From Blastomyces gilchristii SLH14081 (lineage: Eukaryota > Ascomycota > Eurotiomycetes > Onygenales > Ajellomycetaceae), in contig NW_003101669.1 in the NCBI RefSeq assembly GCF_000003855.2, positions 1,244,795 through 1,308,794 of the forward strand: 64,000 nt of DNA, written 5' to 3'. A program made the position numbers and the translations under genes. The number at the start of each line of letters is the position of its first letter. Position 1 is the first letter of the stretch. A model generated the notes under the pieces. It was not told where the DNA came from. It did no database searches and saw only the letters and a program-made list of their open reading frames with translations. Below, in pieces: positions 23,774 through 35,652 of this stretch.

Positions 23774-25090
23774 TCATCTCACGGCCTCCCCCGCAACCAG
23801 CTTCTCCACATTCTCACTCGTCGTCCCCTTCCCACTCGCACTTCCAACATTCTTACCCCTCTTTTTCTTCAACACATTCTCAATGAACGCCTCGCCCGCC
23901 TTATAACTACTCCTCACCAACGGACCAGATGCACAATACAAGAAACCCATCTCAAGCGCCCGCTCCTTCCACATATCAAACACATCCGGCCTCACGTATT
24001 CATGGACCGCCATGTGTCTCTTGGTCGGTCTCATGTACTGTCCGAACGTAACGACATCAACGTCGATAGCCCTCAGCGCCCGCAGAGTATCCCATAGCTG
24101 TGCCTCCGTCTCACCCAGACCCAGCATGAGAGAAGTCTTCGTAATGAGCTCCGGTTTCGTCGCCTTGGCCGCCTTTAGTACACGTAGGCTCTGCTGGAAT
24201 GTCGCCCGCCGATCACGGACAAATGGCGTCAGCGCCTCGACCGTCTCGACATTGTGCGCGTACACGTCCAGTCCCGAATTGGCCACGAGGGCCACCATCT
24301 CGAGATCCCCAGCGTAATCGCCCGTCAAGCACTCGACGAGAATATTCGGCGCCTTCTGCTTGATTTTCAGCACCGTCTCTGCGAAATGTCTCGCGCCGCC
24401 ATCCGCAAGGTCATCCCGATCAACGCTTGTCAGCACGACATATCCCAGCCCCCAGCGCGAGAGGGCCTCAGCCGTGTTTTCTGGCTCGTGTGGATCGAGC
24501 GGAGGCGGCTTATTGGATGTTTTCACACTGCAGAAGCGACAGCCGCGCGTACAGGTGTCGCCCATGAGCATTATTGTAGCCGTGGCTGCAGACTTGGAGC
24601 TGCCGCCCCAACAATCGGAGATGTTGGGGCATCGGGCTTCCTCGCAGACGGTGTGCAGGTTTAGGCCCCGGAGATCGTTCTTGATGCGCTTGTAGTTCGA
24701 AGAGTCTGGAATGGGCGTCTTGAGCCAGGAGGGGAGGCGGGTTATTTCTTTCTTTCTGCCAGCTGGTCCTACAAGGGCTGTTTTCAGGGCATATGCTTCG
24801 GCGGGGTCTAGAGGCTCGTCCTTTTTGCCAGAGACGAAGTCGGAGAATGCAGGGCCGGCATTTAGTTTGTCTTTGAAAGCTGTCGGTGGGCGCTTGACTG
24901 TGGTGGAAGGATTGGAGGGATTGGATATGGAGGAGTCAGGGGGAGTGGTCGTTGCATAGGATCTCAGGATAGTTAAGCGGAGGGCAGGTAGGGCGGAGGA
25001 GGGACGGGCGGAGAGGGAAGAATGGGCGGAGAAGAGAGTTCGGAGCTTGCCGGTGGAGGCTGCCATGGCGAAGGTCGCAGGTTGTGCCAA
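23774..25090 (-). CDS. LIP5: Lipoyl synthase, mitochondrial radical-SAM enzyme
   Basis: Inserts two sulfur atoms into protein-bound octanoyl groups to make lipoate for the mitochondrial 2-oxoacid dehydrogenases and the glycine cleavage system. One exon, 438 aa, close to the fungal family length. The N-terminus (about residues 1-60) is rich in Ser, Ala and Arg without acidic residues, as in a mitochondrial presequence. The auxiliary cluster motif is C149-x4-C154-x5-C160 ([12 protein letters not shown]) and the radical-SAM motif is C180-x3-C184-x2-C187 (CTRGCRFC). The conserved SSYKAGE lies near the C-terminus, followed by a Lys/Gly-rich tail. A second in-frame Met at residue 9 could also start translation. 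The 3' end faces the SER2 3' end. Confidence 0.95.
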   Translation of the reverse strand: MAQPATFAMAASTGKLRTLFSAHSSLSARPSSALPALRLTILRSYATTTPPDSSISNPSNPSTTVKRPPTAFKDKLNAGPAFSDFVSGKKDEPLDPAEAYALKTALVGPAGRKKEITRLPSWLKTPIPDSSNYKRIKNDLRGLNLHTVCEEARCPNISDCWGGSSKSAATATIMLMGDTCTRGCRFCSVKTSNKPPPLDPHEPENTAEALSRWGLGYVVLTSVDRDDLADGGARHFAETVLKIKQKAPNILVECLTGDYAGDLEMVALVANSGLDVYAHNVETVEALTPFVRDRRATFQQSLRVLKAAKATKPELITKTSLMLGLGETEAQLWDTLRALRAIDVDVVTFGQYMRPTKRHMAVHEYVRPDVFDMWKERALEMGFLYCASGPLVRSSYKAGEAFIENVLKKKRGKNVGSASGKGTTSENVEKLVAGEAVR

Positions 25091-26089
25091 ACACCACGCC
25101 GGATTTTAATCAGGCAAGGATACACTGGGGTTCTGAAGGCAGAAGATCGACTGAAGCATGGTCTATCTATATCATATATATAGATGTAATGTCTGATACG
25201 AACTTGTCAGCAAGTTTTTATTTTAACCATAGAAAGCCGCCATTACCCATCGCGATCGACCTGATTGGATACACGGAATAACGTGAGCCGGCAGCCGGAT
25301 TAGTAAGCAAACCCAAGATACACGTGAGCCCCTGTGCCCTAAGAAGAAGCTTGAATGCAAACCAGGAACGAACCCCTTTATTTATTTCATTTTACCGTAC
25401 TACCAATGGCATGCGCAAGCACGTTTCTTGCGAGAGATAAGAATCAATATGAAGCAGAGAAATTCGGAGGCGTCTTTGATGGGCAGACGACCAGATCCCA
25501 CCCAGTCAGTCACGATGACGACTACGGAGTAGCTACCAAAGCAAGAGACCGGAGTCTGGGCTGGGCGTGCACCAGACGAAGGCTAACACGCTAACCACGG
25601 AGCAACTTTGCGGCTGATAGGATAGGCAGTTCGCTCAATTCTTCACGCAGCTCTCAACAAATCACGGCGGTGCTCAGTCACATTTTTTCTGACTAGCTGA
25701 ATGTAGTACGCTTCCAGGCACGTACGTTGGGCATCCAACAAATGTCTCCGTGAAACATCCCATCCGAGAAAGGTCCTGATTCGAAGGAACGCGTGTGAGC
25801 ATCGAAACAAATTCCCGAAGCGGACATTGGGCTGCACTCAGGCTTATTTATTATATCCCTCTCCTCACAGGCGCGGATGAACTTTGGGAAAAATATACGC
25901 CATTGTTGCTTGGTTGATTCTCCTACTTCTCTGTAATACTTTGTGTGTTTTCTTGGAATATTCTTCCGATGGTCAAAATACGACGATTTTTTTTTTTTTT
26001 TTTTGATTTCTATCCTGCATTTGTGAGAATTGCTATAACTCCCATCTTATTTCGATTAAAATATTTCATTCAAGACCTTTAAACTAGCC
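25091..26089. other. Intergenic, divergent promoter region
   Basis: About 1 kb between the divergent LIP5 and SDR starts. It includes a T-run near 25,987-26,004 and pyrimidine-rich DNA close to the SDR start. No gene recognised. Short frames at 25,355-25,594 and 25,643-25,837 lack any motif. Confidence 0.55.
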
Positions 26090-27388
26090 ATGTCTACCAC
26101 ATCCCCATGGCCGTCGGCGTTCCATCCTCGCGCAATGGATTTCAATAGCCCAACCCCGCTGGACTTCATCCGCGGCAAAACAATTCTGCTTACTGGTGGC
26201 GCGTCCGGATTTGGCGCCGCATTTTTCTCCCGTTGGGCTGCCGAAGGCGCAACAGTGATAATGGGTGACATCAACACGGCATCGGGGAACCAACTCGTCA
26301 AACGGGTTCGCGAAGAAACCAAAAACCCAAATTTACACTTCTTGCCCCTGGACGTAACCTCCTGGGAGTCCCAAGTCGAGTTTTTCCGTGAAGCTGTGAA
26401 ACTTAGTCCGCATGGCGGGATCGATACAGTCGTAGCCAACGCGGGCATCAACAAAATGAAAGAGTCTAAATATTTCGAAGAGCCACCAGTAGACTACCTT
26501 AATGATCCCAACCCACCCGCTCCGAGATTCTCCACTATCGACGTAAATCTGACCGGAACCCTATATACCACTCACCTAGCTTTATTCTACTTGCCCCGCA
26601 ACCCGGGATCGACGCCATGTTCCCCGGCATCTTCAGAATTTACTACTCACCTTCCAGCAAACACGGAAAGGGACAGACACATACTCCTCCTAGGCTCCGT
26701 GGCAAGTATCCTGCCTCTACCCTCCCAAGCCCCTTACTGCATCTCTAAACACGGTGTGATGGGTCTTTTCCGCTCCCTGCGCGCCACAACCCCTCTGAGA
26801 GATGGGATACGCGTAAACATGCTCTGTCCGTATTTTACCGAGACACCAATTATCGGCGTTAGCGGCAAAGCAATCTTATCTGGCGTCGCACTGACGGATA
26901 TTAATCATGTCTGTGATGCGGCGACGCGCTTCGTGGCGGATCCTGGGTGCGTAGGACGCAGCGTTGTCATCGCGCCAAAGCTCCGGGTTAGGTCCCCTTT
27001 ATCTGGGCCCAGTCCCAGTGGCAGATCGGAAAGGGAAGAGGAACGAATCCCAGGTGTGGGTGGGATGAAGGGCATCCCTAATATGGAGGATATATACGAT
27101 CTTCCCACGAATGCTGCGAATGGTGGGCGGCAATCTGAAGCGAAAGTTGGCGGCGGGGGTGGAATGGAGGTAAGGGAGATAGCCATTTGGGAATTTTACG
27201 CACATGATTTTGATGACGCGGAACTATTTTCGCGGAGGATGATCGGCATTTTATTGATGGCGGCAAGGATAAGGGGTTGGTGGTTGTTTGTGGTGGATCT
27301 ATGGGACGGATTCACCATGGTGCTGAAGAAAGCGTTTGGTGGTGCCGGCAAGCAACCTGGCAGTGACAAGAGAAAGAAAAACATTTAG
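26090..27388 (+). CDS. Short-chain dehydrogenase/reductase with C-terminal extension
   Basis: NAD(P)-dependent oxidoreductase of the classical SDR fold, substrate unknown. 432 aa in one exon. TGGASGFG at residues 35-42 is the dinucleotide-binding motif. An acidic residue after strand 2 (Asp60) suggests NAD(H). NAG at 117-119, the catalytic Ser near 203 and YCISK (Tyr216, Lys220) complete the active site. The family resemblance is to fungal 15-hydroxyprostaglandin-dehydrogenase or 5'-hydroxyaverantin-dehydrogenase-like SDRs. About 130 residues follow the usual fold, with a Gly/Ser-rich linker, the segment WEFYAHDFDDAELFSRRM and a possible hydrophobic helix near 385-400. That tail could anchor the protein to a membrane. 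No neighbouring biosynthetic genes point to a secondary-metabolite cluster. Confidence 0.85.
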   Translation: MSTTSPWPSAFHPRAMDFNSPTPLDFIRGKTILLTGGASGFGAAFFSRWAAEGATVIMGDINTASGNQLVKRVREETKNPNLHFLPLDVTSWESQVEFFREAVKLSPHGGIDTVVANAGINKMKESKYFEEPPVDYLNDPNPPAPRFSTIDVNLTGTLYTTHLALFYLPRNPGSTPCSPASSEFTTHLPANTERDRHILLLGSVASILPLPSQAPYCISKHGVMGLFRSLRATTPLRDGIRVNMLCPYFTETPIIGVSGKAILSGVALTDINHVCDAATRFVADPGCVGRSVVIAPKLRVRSPLSGPSPSGRSEREEERIPGVGGMKGIPNMEDIYDLPTNAANGGRQSEAKVGGGGGMEVREIAIWEFYAHDFDDAELFSRRMIGILLMAARIRGWWLFVVDLWDGFTMVLKKAFGGAGKQPGSDKRKKNI

Positions 27389-27816
27389 GGACCTCGGAGG
27401 AAGAGGGAAATTTTTAGTTTCAGTCATTGTCTTTTTGTGGCCCTCCTTTTTTCCTAAGATTTACTCTCGTTGCTGGTTTGTTCCGTGTAATTTTAAGCCG
27501 TCTTGTCGTGTTTCCATTTTGCCATTAAATACTCCTCCTCTTCCCACCTAAAACGGATTCTTTTCTAATCGCACAATATCTAGGTCGTTGCTCTACGTAA
27601 TGAAGTCTATATTGCTGAGCCAAACTAACTGATATTATACATATAAATATTGGGATACTCCGCTCATTATCTTTCGAAATAAGGAACCGACACAAGCTTT
27701 GGTAACATACGCTGTAATCACACGAAAGGGTAAAAGCCGCATAGATATGAATACAGACAAAAAACAAGTAACTGGACACGGCAGTACCCATAACTGCCAT
27801 GAACTACGCCTAAAAC
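27389..27816. other. Intergenic, convergent 3' ends
   Basis: Between the SDR stop and the 3' end of the next minus-strand gene. AT-rich, polyadenylation-like, no gene seen. Confidence 0.55.
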
Positions 27817-29398
27817 CTAAGGCCAAGATGAGTCTGAACTTTTGTTGCCCTCAAGGAGCTGAACAAGGGACATAAGCGCCCTTTTCAGGCCAGAATCGGA
27901 AGTCCCACATAAATCCATCAGAATCGAATCCACAATTTTATCTAGACGGGCGTGGATATCAGCACTTCTCCTTCGTAAAAGACGTTCTTTTATACGTAAC
28001 TGTGAGGCTTTTGATAGATGAAGCCCTAATCTTGTCCGTGCTTTGTCCGAGATACCATCCGCGACGACTCCGGTAGAGATTGGGTTGCTGTTCGTATTCT
28101 CATATGTTCCCAGCGCAGACAGGTATATCTGAGCAATGAAAGCAGCGCACAGCGAACTGAGTTTCTCGATAGATGCTGTCGGAAAAATATCCTGAAACGG
28201 GTGTAGGAGGGCTTTTTCTGTCGTCGAGCGCACAAATATAATGACTGGCGACGAGAGGGTTAAGTCTGATTGAGGGTTTTGCATTATTGAGGTTTCGAGG
28301 TGATCAATTACCCATCCTACACTCCAGGATGTTGCCTTCACGGGTTTCTTGTCTCTGCTTGGGATTGCCGGAGAGTCCAAGGGAAATTTGGAACCCGTGG
28401 GAGTACAGGGTGATGAGCAGCTTCCTTTGGTACTCCCGAATACGGATTCACTCTTCCGCAATGAGGACTTTTTCTGTATCCATCGGGGAATTTGGTTCTT
28501 GAAACTCAATCGCCGCCCTAGTAGGCTCCGGGAGACATCTGCCGACCTGTCGCCCAGAGGTGATGGGGTTATGTCACCAGTAGAGGCGTAAGATCCTTGG
28601 GTCGCGTAGCCGCTGTCATCACAAGAAGTGTAAGACTGTTCACCGCGCGACGAAAGGCTCAAGGTACTTGGTTCAGATGACAGTTGCTCAAAATTGGGAA
28701 ACTCATGTGCAAATTCATTCGCATCAGACTTGACATGTGAAGTAGCGCGACGGGTAAAGGATTTCGGGATTGTGATCAATTTGGGCTTCGCTACGCTGAT
28801 CCTTATAGGTTTCTGTAATTTGCGTTAGTGCATGAGCAGCTTGTGTGGATTAAATTCACTGGAATCTCACCGCAATCTCGGCTGATTCACTTAAATTTTC
28901 CGATGAGCCATGGTATCTACACTGCACGATTTGGCACTTTCGCTTCTTAGCTTTAAGCGGCTCATGAGTATCAATATTCCCGTAATGTGCGCTGATAAAC
29001 TCCCCAAAATGCCAATATTCTTCAGTCGCGAATGCTTTGATTGGAGGGCTGGAGATTCTTCTGGAAAATGTAGCAGACGGTTGGAGAGGTTGAGAGGATG
29101 GTTGCTCGTTTCGAGGTTGTTCAGGCGTGACAATCTTGGTAGAGCCGTTTGAACAACTACGGCTGGCGGGGGGATCAAAGCTTTCGTGTGGGACTCCAGG
29201 AGAATATTCTTCACTATGACGAGCGTCCAAATAAGGAACAAACGTTCCGCCCATGGTTCCTCGCATTGGAAGGCAATCGGACTTCGCCAACGGAGAAGTT
29301 AGCCCGATGCAGTTGGAAATTGGCTGTCGGGTAAGGGCGCGTCGTGATCCGGGTTGCAGAAACGTCGGCACAGATAAGTGAGACTCCAGTGTATCCAT
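27817..29398 (-). CDS. Hypothetical protein, 507 aa
   Basis: Not recognised. Two exons (29,398-28,871 and 28,812-27,817) join across a 58-bp phase-0 intron (GTGAGA...CAG). The N-terminal half is Ser/Pro-rich and likely disordered, with a basic stretch KAKKRKC. The C-terminal half has a hydrophobic patch and then a basic helical segment with RIKERLLRRRSADIHARLD, suggesting a folded alpha-helical C-terminal domain. There is no signal peptide, transmembrane segment or catalytic motif I can name. Codon use resembles the neighbours, which supports a real gene, probably restricted to related fungi. Confidence 0.7.
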
Positions 29399-30685
29399 AC
29401 GCTATGCGCCAACTGGACATTAATTGAATGCTTAAATGTTATTATCCAAACTGACGGGGTGAAGATAATAATTAGACAATCGCCTGGGGTATCCGCTGGG
29501 TTGTAAGAAGAGATAAGTTGATGGGAAAGAAGCCGAAGAGCACTTCTCCTAATAAGTTAGCGGACCTTCCAGGTTCATCATAGCTGAGACTTCCGAGTCC
29601 TAATAAATATGACGCCAAAAGGGAACGTTTCTGTATGCCACATCTGTTGAATGAAAATAAAACCAACAAGTGCAAACGGTTGGCATGGCTAAACGAAAGC
29701 CAATAAGTTCAGTTCACAGCACACCTTCGCCAAACTACGTTCCCAACTTTGAGCGAGCATAAGTTGAAACAATACAAATCAACGGCACCACCACCGCTGC
29801 GTTTAGGTTATAAAGAAAAACATTTTTAAAAGGGAAAAAAAAAGTGTGAGCTAGAAGGATAGAAACAATAGTGGCCAAAAGCCAGGGGAACTATTGCAAT
29901 TTGAAATCCTGAAATAAATGAAGAACCAGGACAGCTATCCATAAGGCTGTCAGGAACGGGTTGAGTGATGATGCGATGACTTGCCAGCCGATGCCGCTAA
30001 AACCGCCTAGGCTTGCCCATTAATATTGCCAACATCAAGATCGTGACCGCACACTGGAAAAGTGGAGAGACGTTGGAGTGTTACTGGAGGTGTTCCTGGG
30101 GCCGGTGCAGGTACCATAAACACCGCCACTGCTGAAAATTGGTTAATTCCCCACAAAGTTTCAATCATATTCCTAAGATTTCATTTCAATCCCCTGTCTA
30201 CCTTTGGCCCCTGAAGGCCCATAAACTCAGGAGAGAAAGTCAACAGCCAAGCGGCATTGCCCGTTGGACCGTCGCAGAATGGCAACAGTGGGCTTTTAAT
30301 AAACAAAGAGCAGGGCAGTTTGACACAACCAGCTGCCGGGGATAAAAGTGAAAGAAAGAAAGCTATTTGGCGAGTTGTTGGAAATCTCTTTGACAAAGTT
30401 GTGATTGAGGTTGGTTTTTGCCTGATTGGGAACAAGGTTGGTTGGTTGCTTATCTCGGCTAATAGATGATCCGACATCTGATAAGAGATCCTGCAAGCAA
30501 ACAGGACAAACAGAACTCTGCCATTATTTGAAAAAAAAATCCATTGAGCATATATGTTCAGCATACATAGTACTACACTACTGTATATATAATCTACGAG
30601 AAGACGGATTCAAGGGGATCAACAACTGGGAAATTATAGTCCCGGAGATATTCTTTCAGGAGCGGAAACCTCCTTTCAATCCTAA
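29399..30685. other. Intergenic, divergent promoters
   Basis: About 1.3 kb between the divergent hypothetical gene and the IPI3-like gene. It contains scattered short frames and an A-rich tract near 29,825-29,845. No gene or repeat recognised. Confidence 0.55.
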
Positions 30686-32479
30686 ATGCTCTCCGAGAGC
30701 TTTGTTGCGTCGTTCCTAACGTCCAACAACCAACAAATCTCGCCCGCGCTCAAGGATGCTGGGATATGCCTCCATGAATTTCAGCCGGCGCAATCACTTC
30801 GTCTAACTTTTAAGAAGAGCTCCACTGATTCCAATTGCTTGGCTGTGGGTAGTTCACACATATTCGCGTCACAAGCCGGCAAAGCGGTCGTTCATGTGTA
30901 CAGCCGGGAGAAGAATAATCAGGAAGCGACCGTACCTTTTCCGGAGCGAATTCGAAGTCTCACATTAGCAGGAGGATTAAGCGAACCCGGATTGCTAGTC
31001 CTGGGTACGGAAGGCGGGAGGATTATTGTGTGGGAGGTTAGTGAGCGTCCTGTTGAAGCCTTTTTGCTCCAAAGCTCTCATTATTTGGTCCCTAACTTTT
31101 TCTTGTAGACATGCACAGGGCGCCAAATATCGACAACAGCCTCCCATTTACAACCCGTTACTTCGTTGATCGTAGACCCAACCAACAATTTCATTTTGTC
31201 TGGTTCGGAAGATTCAAATATCCATGTCTGGGCGATCCCTCTTTTAACCTCCTTCTCTCGTTCATCCAGCTCCCAGACACAAACACAATCCAATTCCCCG
31301 CTCCGGACATTTTCTCACCATAGAGCACCAATTACGAGCCTTGCGGTTGGCCATAGCTGTAGCAAGAATAATGTTGCGATTTCTACGTCCCGCGACAATA
31401 CCGCCATTGTATGGGAATACCGAACCGGAAAACTATTACGCACATTCCTCTTGCCAGCAACCCCGCTGTGCTCGGCTGTGGACCCCGCAGACCGTGCATG
31501 TTATGTCGGATATGACGATGGTAGCGTTCAAATAATATATTTCTTCAAAACGCCTTCGATCCAAAACGTACTTCACGACAGTAGCCAACAGTCCACCCCC
31601 TCACAGCTCTCAGCAAATGAGCGATGGCTTCCACCCAACCTTGATCTGGGCGCAGCACAATGCCTCACGCTCTCATATGATGGAATGACACTTCTATCAG
31701 GTCACAAGGGCGGAGCAATTGTATGCTGGGATATCGCCAAGGGAAGATATGCCTCGACCCTAACCACTTATGGTTGTCCCGTAACCAACCTGCAGATGCT
31801 GGCGCCGACTGGCTTCGTCCAAGAGAGCAGCGAGTCGACCAGATTAACTATCCACAATATTGTCAAACCACGCTATGATCATGCCCTTTCAAATTCGGCA
31901 CAACTTGGAGACGTTATTCCAGCGACATACACTTTCCAAGCTCACCTCACCGGTCCACTGCATCTAGACAACTCCCAACCAACAGATGAGTTCTCAGAAG
32001 CGCTAACCCATCCGCTTTTCCCTCCATCCTTGATATCAGAAGGGCTAGCTGAGCTTTCTGCCCTTGAAGCTGGCACCACCAGCTCGACAACGAACGGTCA
32101 AATATCTCAACCTGCGGCTCGAGAAAACCTAGATACTTCCAAAGTTCAATCGCTGGAGGAAGAAATCGCACATTTGAAGAAACAGGGTTCCCTCCAAGAA
32201 TTAGCAACTAGAGCCAGCGTTGAGGAGCTGGTAAAACTCCGGCAACATATCGCCAGTCTAGAAGATGAAAACAACGAGCTCTATGAGAGACAGCAAAAGG
32301 CAAAACAGGCCAGGCTAGAGAAGCAAGCGCGGCAGGAAGAACGTGCGCTCAAACGTAGGAAGGCATGGTTTGAGGCTGAGAAGAAAGGGGAGAATGGAGA
32401 TGCGGTCATGCGAAAAATGGAAGCTAAGGACGAAGAAGATACGAGCGACGCAGACATTATGAGTAGTGGCGATGATTAA
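30686..32479 (+). CDS. IPI3: Ipi3-like WD40 pre-rRNA processing protein
   Basis: Likely the Rix1-complex subunit that works with Rix1 and Ipi1 in ITS2 processing and maturation of the 60S pre-ribosome in the nucleus. Two exons (30,686-31,036 and 31,109-32,479) join in phase 0 across a 72-bp intron (GTTAGT...TAG), giving 573 aa. WD40 blades are visible as repeated GH/WD-type units: GGRIIVWE, GSEDSNIHVWA, STSRDNTAIVWEYRTGKLLRTF, GHKGGAIVCWDI. The C-terminus, about residues 470-573, is a long Lys/Glu-rich coiled coil ending in an acidic tail (DEEDTSDADIMSSGDD), as in fungal Ipi3 proteins. The Ipi3 assignment rests on overall layout, so another WD40 protein cannot be fully excluded. Confidence 0.82.
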
Positions 32480-32986
32480 ATGTGCTTTTTATACACCTAC
32501 CTGGAGTGGAGCTTTACTTTTGGCTCCTAACGATATCATGGGAAGGTAACATTTTGCTTTCAATGTCACGTGTTTTGCTACAAAAAGGGGGTGCTGGAAA
32601 TAGGGGTTCCGGAGTTTCCCATCTTAATTCATGTTGGGTTAATATATTTTGAGATACAATTTTTGGGCAAGGCGATGGACCACATATTCTGTTGGGCTCC
32701 TTTCACCTAAAAATCATCATATCTATCGTCTAGCTAGCGAACTCAAATGGTGGATTGATACTCTCTCCACGAACTATGGGCAACTACGAGCATATGAAAC
32801 CATGAGTTTTGCTTTAATGTCTAATTAACAGATCGTTCATCAACACCAGCGAGGCCACAGATCGCATAAAACTTTTTCAATATATCTGCAAGGGGTATCT
32901 AGAGCCAGCCTCACTTCTTCCGGAATGATTGCACAACAACTTCCCGCAATATTCCCAAAGCCTGACTAGTATCAAACGAGCAGCAC
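32480..32986. other. Intergenic, convergent 3' ends
   Basis: Between IPI3 and the SPOUT methyltransferase gene. No gene or repeat seen. A CACGTG occurs near 32,568. Confidence 0.5.
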
Positions 32987-34276
32987 CTAAGAAACATTAC
33001 CTTCAACCACACCCTTCAGCCCCATTAAACCTAGCCAAACTGCCTCCTCCGTCCTGATGGTCCGACTTCCCTGGCCCGGAACCACATTAATCCAATAATC
33101 AAACATCTTCTCAGCCTCACTCGGTTTCAGGCCCTTTTCCTGCAACTCTTTATCTGCCTTTACCGCAGCTTCAAGACCTGCTACACCACCAAATACAATA
33201 ATGAGATGTTCAGACTTGGGCACATGTCCTGCAATGACATCGGATAACGGGGCACCCCGTTCCGATGTCCCAAAAGACAAATCATACCCACCTTCAAAGG
33301 GGCATTCGGTAAACACGGTAGAAAGCGAGGAGCATCGTCTCACCGAATACCCCCAGTAGTAACCCATTTCTTCCCGCGGTGTAACAGGTGATACCACCTC
33401 AGCAACTTCTGATGGATCTTTTGATGCCCCGAACTTGACAGTTACTCGCGTATTTTCCGGCGCAGGGATATGAGGCACGCGAGATTTCTCTGGAAGACCT
33501 GTATTAACCAACGTATAAGAAGTTGATGAGCCCTGTCCTTTCTTTTCCTTATTTTTCTTTCCTTTCTTTCTTTCATGGTTCGTATTGCCATATTCCCTAG
33601 CCGTTCTAGCATCCGCTTGCTCCTCGCTAGCCGAGACAGTAACGCCCTCTCGATATTCACACCATTCATTTGCTCGTATGTGATGCGGCATATCCAAGCT
33701 CGGTAATGTTCCCGCCGTTCGGAGATTTCTATGCATGGGGAATAGGTATTTTCGGAGATAGGGCGGGGTTTCTAGGTAGGAGAGGACGTGTGCGAGGAAA
33801 TGTGAAGGGTCGGAGTAGGCAGTGTATTCATCTTCGTTTGCATTATGGTAGGGTTTGGATCGTGTTTGGCGGGCATCGTCGTCGAATATTACGACCTCAT
33901 CGACGCAGAATACTGCCAGCGCACGGGCGATTGAACCTGCTAGGAATGTTTTTTGGTCGTGCGATTGGGCGCTGGTTGACTCTTTGTCAGCGCATGTCCT
34001 CCTTACGTCCGTTCGATGAACGGTGCGAAAGGCTTACTTTGCAATGATGCTCCCCGGAAGAGCGATGCTCAATGTTTGTGATCTTCCTCCGCGGGGGGTA
34101 AATACAGCTGTGGGTTTCGAAGTATCAACCTCAATGCCGCCGTTAGGTTCGGAAGGCTGTTCGTGAACAGTCTTTCGTTTCTGTAAATTTCACATGAAAT
34201 TAGGATATGTAATTGAGGGCGAGCACATTGAGCTTTAGGCATGTTTCTTCCCCATCCATACCTTTGATTTATGCAT
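32987..34276 (-). CDS. SPOUT-class RNA methyltransferase (C9orf114/SPOUT1 family)
   Basis: Putative nuclear RNA methyltransferase of the DUF171 (Pfam RNA_Me_trans) family. Three exons: 34,276-34,262 (only five codons, MHKSK), 34,180-34,038 and 33,971-32,987, 380 aa in all. Introns are 81 and 66 bp, and the second splits an Asn codon. The splice restores the family N-terminus (KRKTVHEQ, then ALPGSIIAN-AQS, LAGSIARALAVFCVDEVVIFDD). The core shows YYWGYSVR, FEGGYDLSFGTSERG and, near the C-terminus, LIIVFGGVAGLE plus NVVPGQGSRTIRTEEA, the last being the knotted SAM-binding region. A Lys-rich insert (ERKKGKKNKEKKG) occurs mid-protein. The longest single open frame begins only at 33,736 and misses the true N-terminal 130 residues. 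Confidence 0.88.
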
Positions 34277-35193
34277 AACCAGCTCCCAAGTCCTTTCAAA
34301 ATTTATGGGGTTGATTATTGTCTGGTTGAGCGCAGATTAAGATTTATCCACAGCCCGGCCCGGAGGCGAGAGATAATTTAGTAGTAGATAGATAAAAGTA
34401 CTTTTCCTAACAAGTTTGGCAAATTTGCGTTTTTCTGCAAGAGGTGAAGAAGCTATCTTGAGTAAAGTTTATCTCAGCCTCAGACCTCTTGTTCTGCGCG
34501 GCCAGCCACCGTGGCACTAGACTACTTTTGTCAAGCCACCAGATAAGATAAGATTGATAGTGTAAGTAATAAAAAAGCAACTTCACTCGCTCTACCTAAT
34601 GAGCTTAATCTGAAATAATTATTAATAGGTACTCACCGTACCCACCGTACTCTGCTGATTCTTTCGAGTTTGTGTACGGAGGATCCTTTCAAAAATTTAT
34701 ATGATAACAGTATTTTACAGCTTAAATTTTTAGTGCTAATCAAAACTTTTGATGAAAGGTTCATTTCTTGGTGTGAGTCTGATCAAGTAAAAATGAGAAA
34801 ATGATTTCATTTAATCTCATTCAATCTCATTCTTGACATAAAATTACTACTTTTTAGAAAATTTAGTATTTATTTTTAAATTTTGAAAAAGTAATGATTT
34901 TTGATAACACTTTATGATATTTAAAGTGATTTAAAACAATAAAAAGAAATCAAAATATTAGAGTATGAATACTGATCTCATTTAATGACTAAGATCACTT
35001 CTAAATAGTAGTTTCACCGACACTATATGAGACCACTATCTCTGATATATATTTGAGATCAAGAACCAATCTCTCTGATCAACAGAATCATGAGAAAGTT
35101 CAGTCCTGGTCTTAGACACTGTCACACTGTCTCACACAGGCTGACACAGCCAGTCAGTCTACTCTGTAAAGTAATAGAGAATTCAATTATCTT
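34277..35193. other. Promoter region, then AT-rich CpG-poor relic DNA
   Basis: 34,277 to about 34,670 is the presumed promoter of the SPOUT gene. From about 34,690 the sequence turns AT-rich and almost CpG-free, like the large block at the window start. No coding capacity. Probably an old mutated repeat, continuing beyond the MITE to about 35,990. Confidence 0.55.
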
Positions 35194-35196
35194 TTA

Positions 35197-35649
35197 GGGC
35201 CTGTTCGGTGCGGCCGTGTGTACTCGTTCTTTTTGTACGGATCTTCACTTTTTTTAAAAAGTACAGCCTCAATATCATGACTGTTCAGTGGATTGAGCAG
35301 CTGTACTTGCATCTTTTGCCAAGATCTTATGAATAAGCAGTATTTAACTTCAACAGTGTGTGATGATGTAGAATAGCACTTTTAGAGGCAATATAGTGTA
35401 GAATAGTGTAGAATAGTGTTCATAGTGGAGATAGTTAACTAATTAGTAATATTGGTTAGAAGAAAGCTCTCTGGACTCCGTTCAAAAAGAACATGTTTTT
35501 GTGAGCTTCCTTTCTCCATCCCAGAGCAGTGGGCAAGGTGGAATAGTGTGGTGGCACAACGCCGGCTTGCTACTAATAATTGGTAAATACACTATTTTTA
35601 ATGAGATCCACTATTGCGTTCAAAAAGTACGGACGCACCGAACAGGCCC
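35197..35649. mobile_element. MITE, PIF/Harbinger-like, 453 bp
   Basis: Terminal inverted repeats start GGGCCTGTTCGGTGCG on each end, and the similarity reaches about 22 bp with one mismatch. The element is flanked by the 3-bp duplication TTA at 35,194-35,196 and 35,650-35,652. TTA/TWA duplications with GGG-starting termini are typical of the PIF/Harbinger (Tourist) group, so a non-autonomous Harbinger-type MITE is the best call. No coding capacity. An inner GTGTAGAATA short repeat occurs near 35,391-35,420. A hAT origin is less likely because there is no 8-bp duplication. Confidence 0.85.
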
Positions 35650-35652
35650 TTA

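Noticed and set aside
35197..35649. hAT-type MITE
   Set aside because: The flanks show a 3-bp TTA duplication and no 8-bp direct repeat, favouring PIF/Harbinger.
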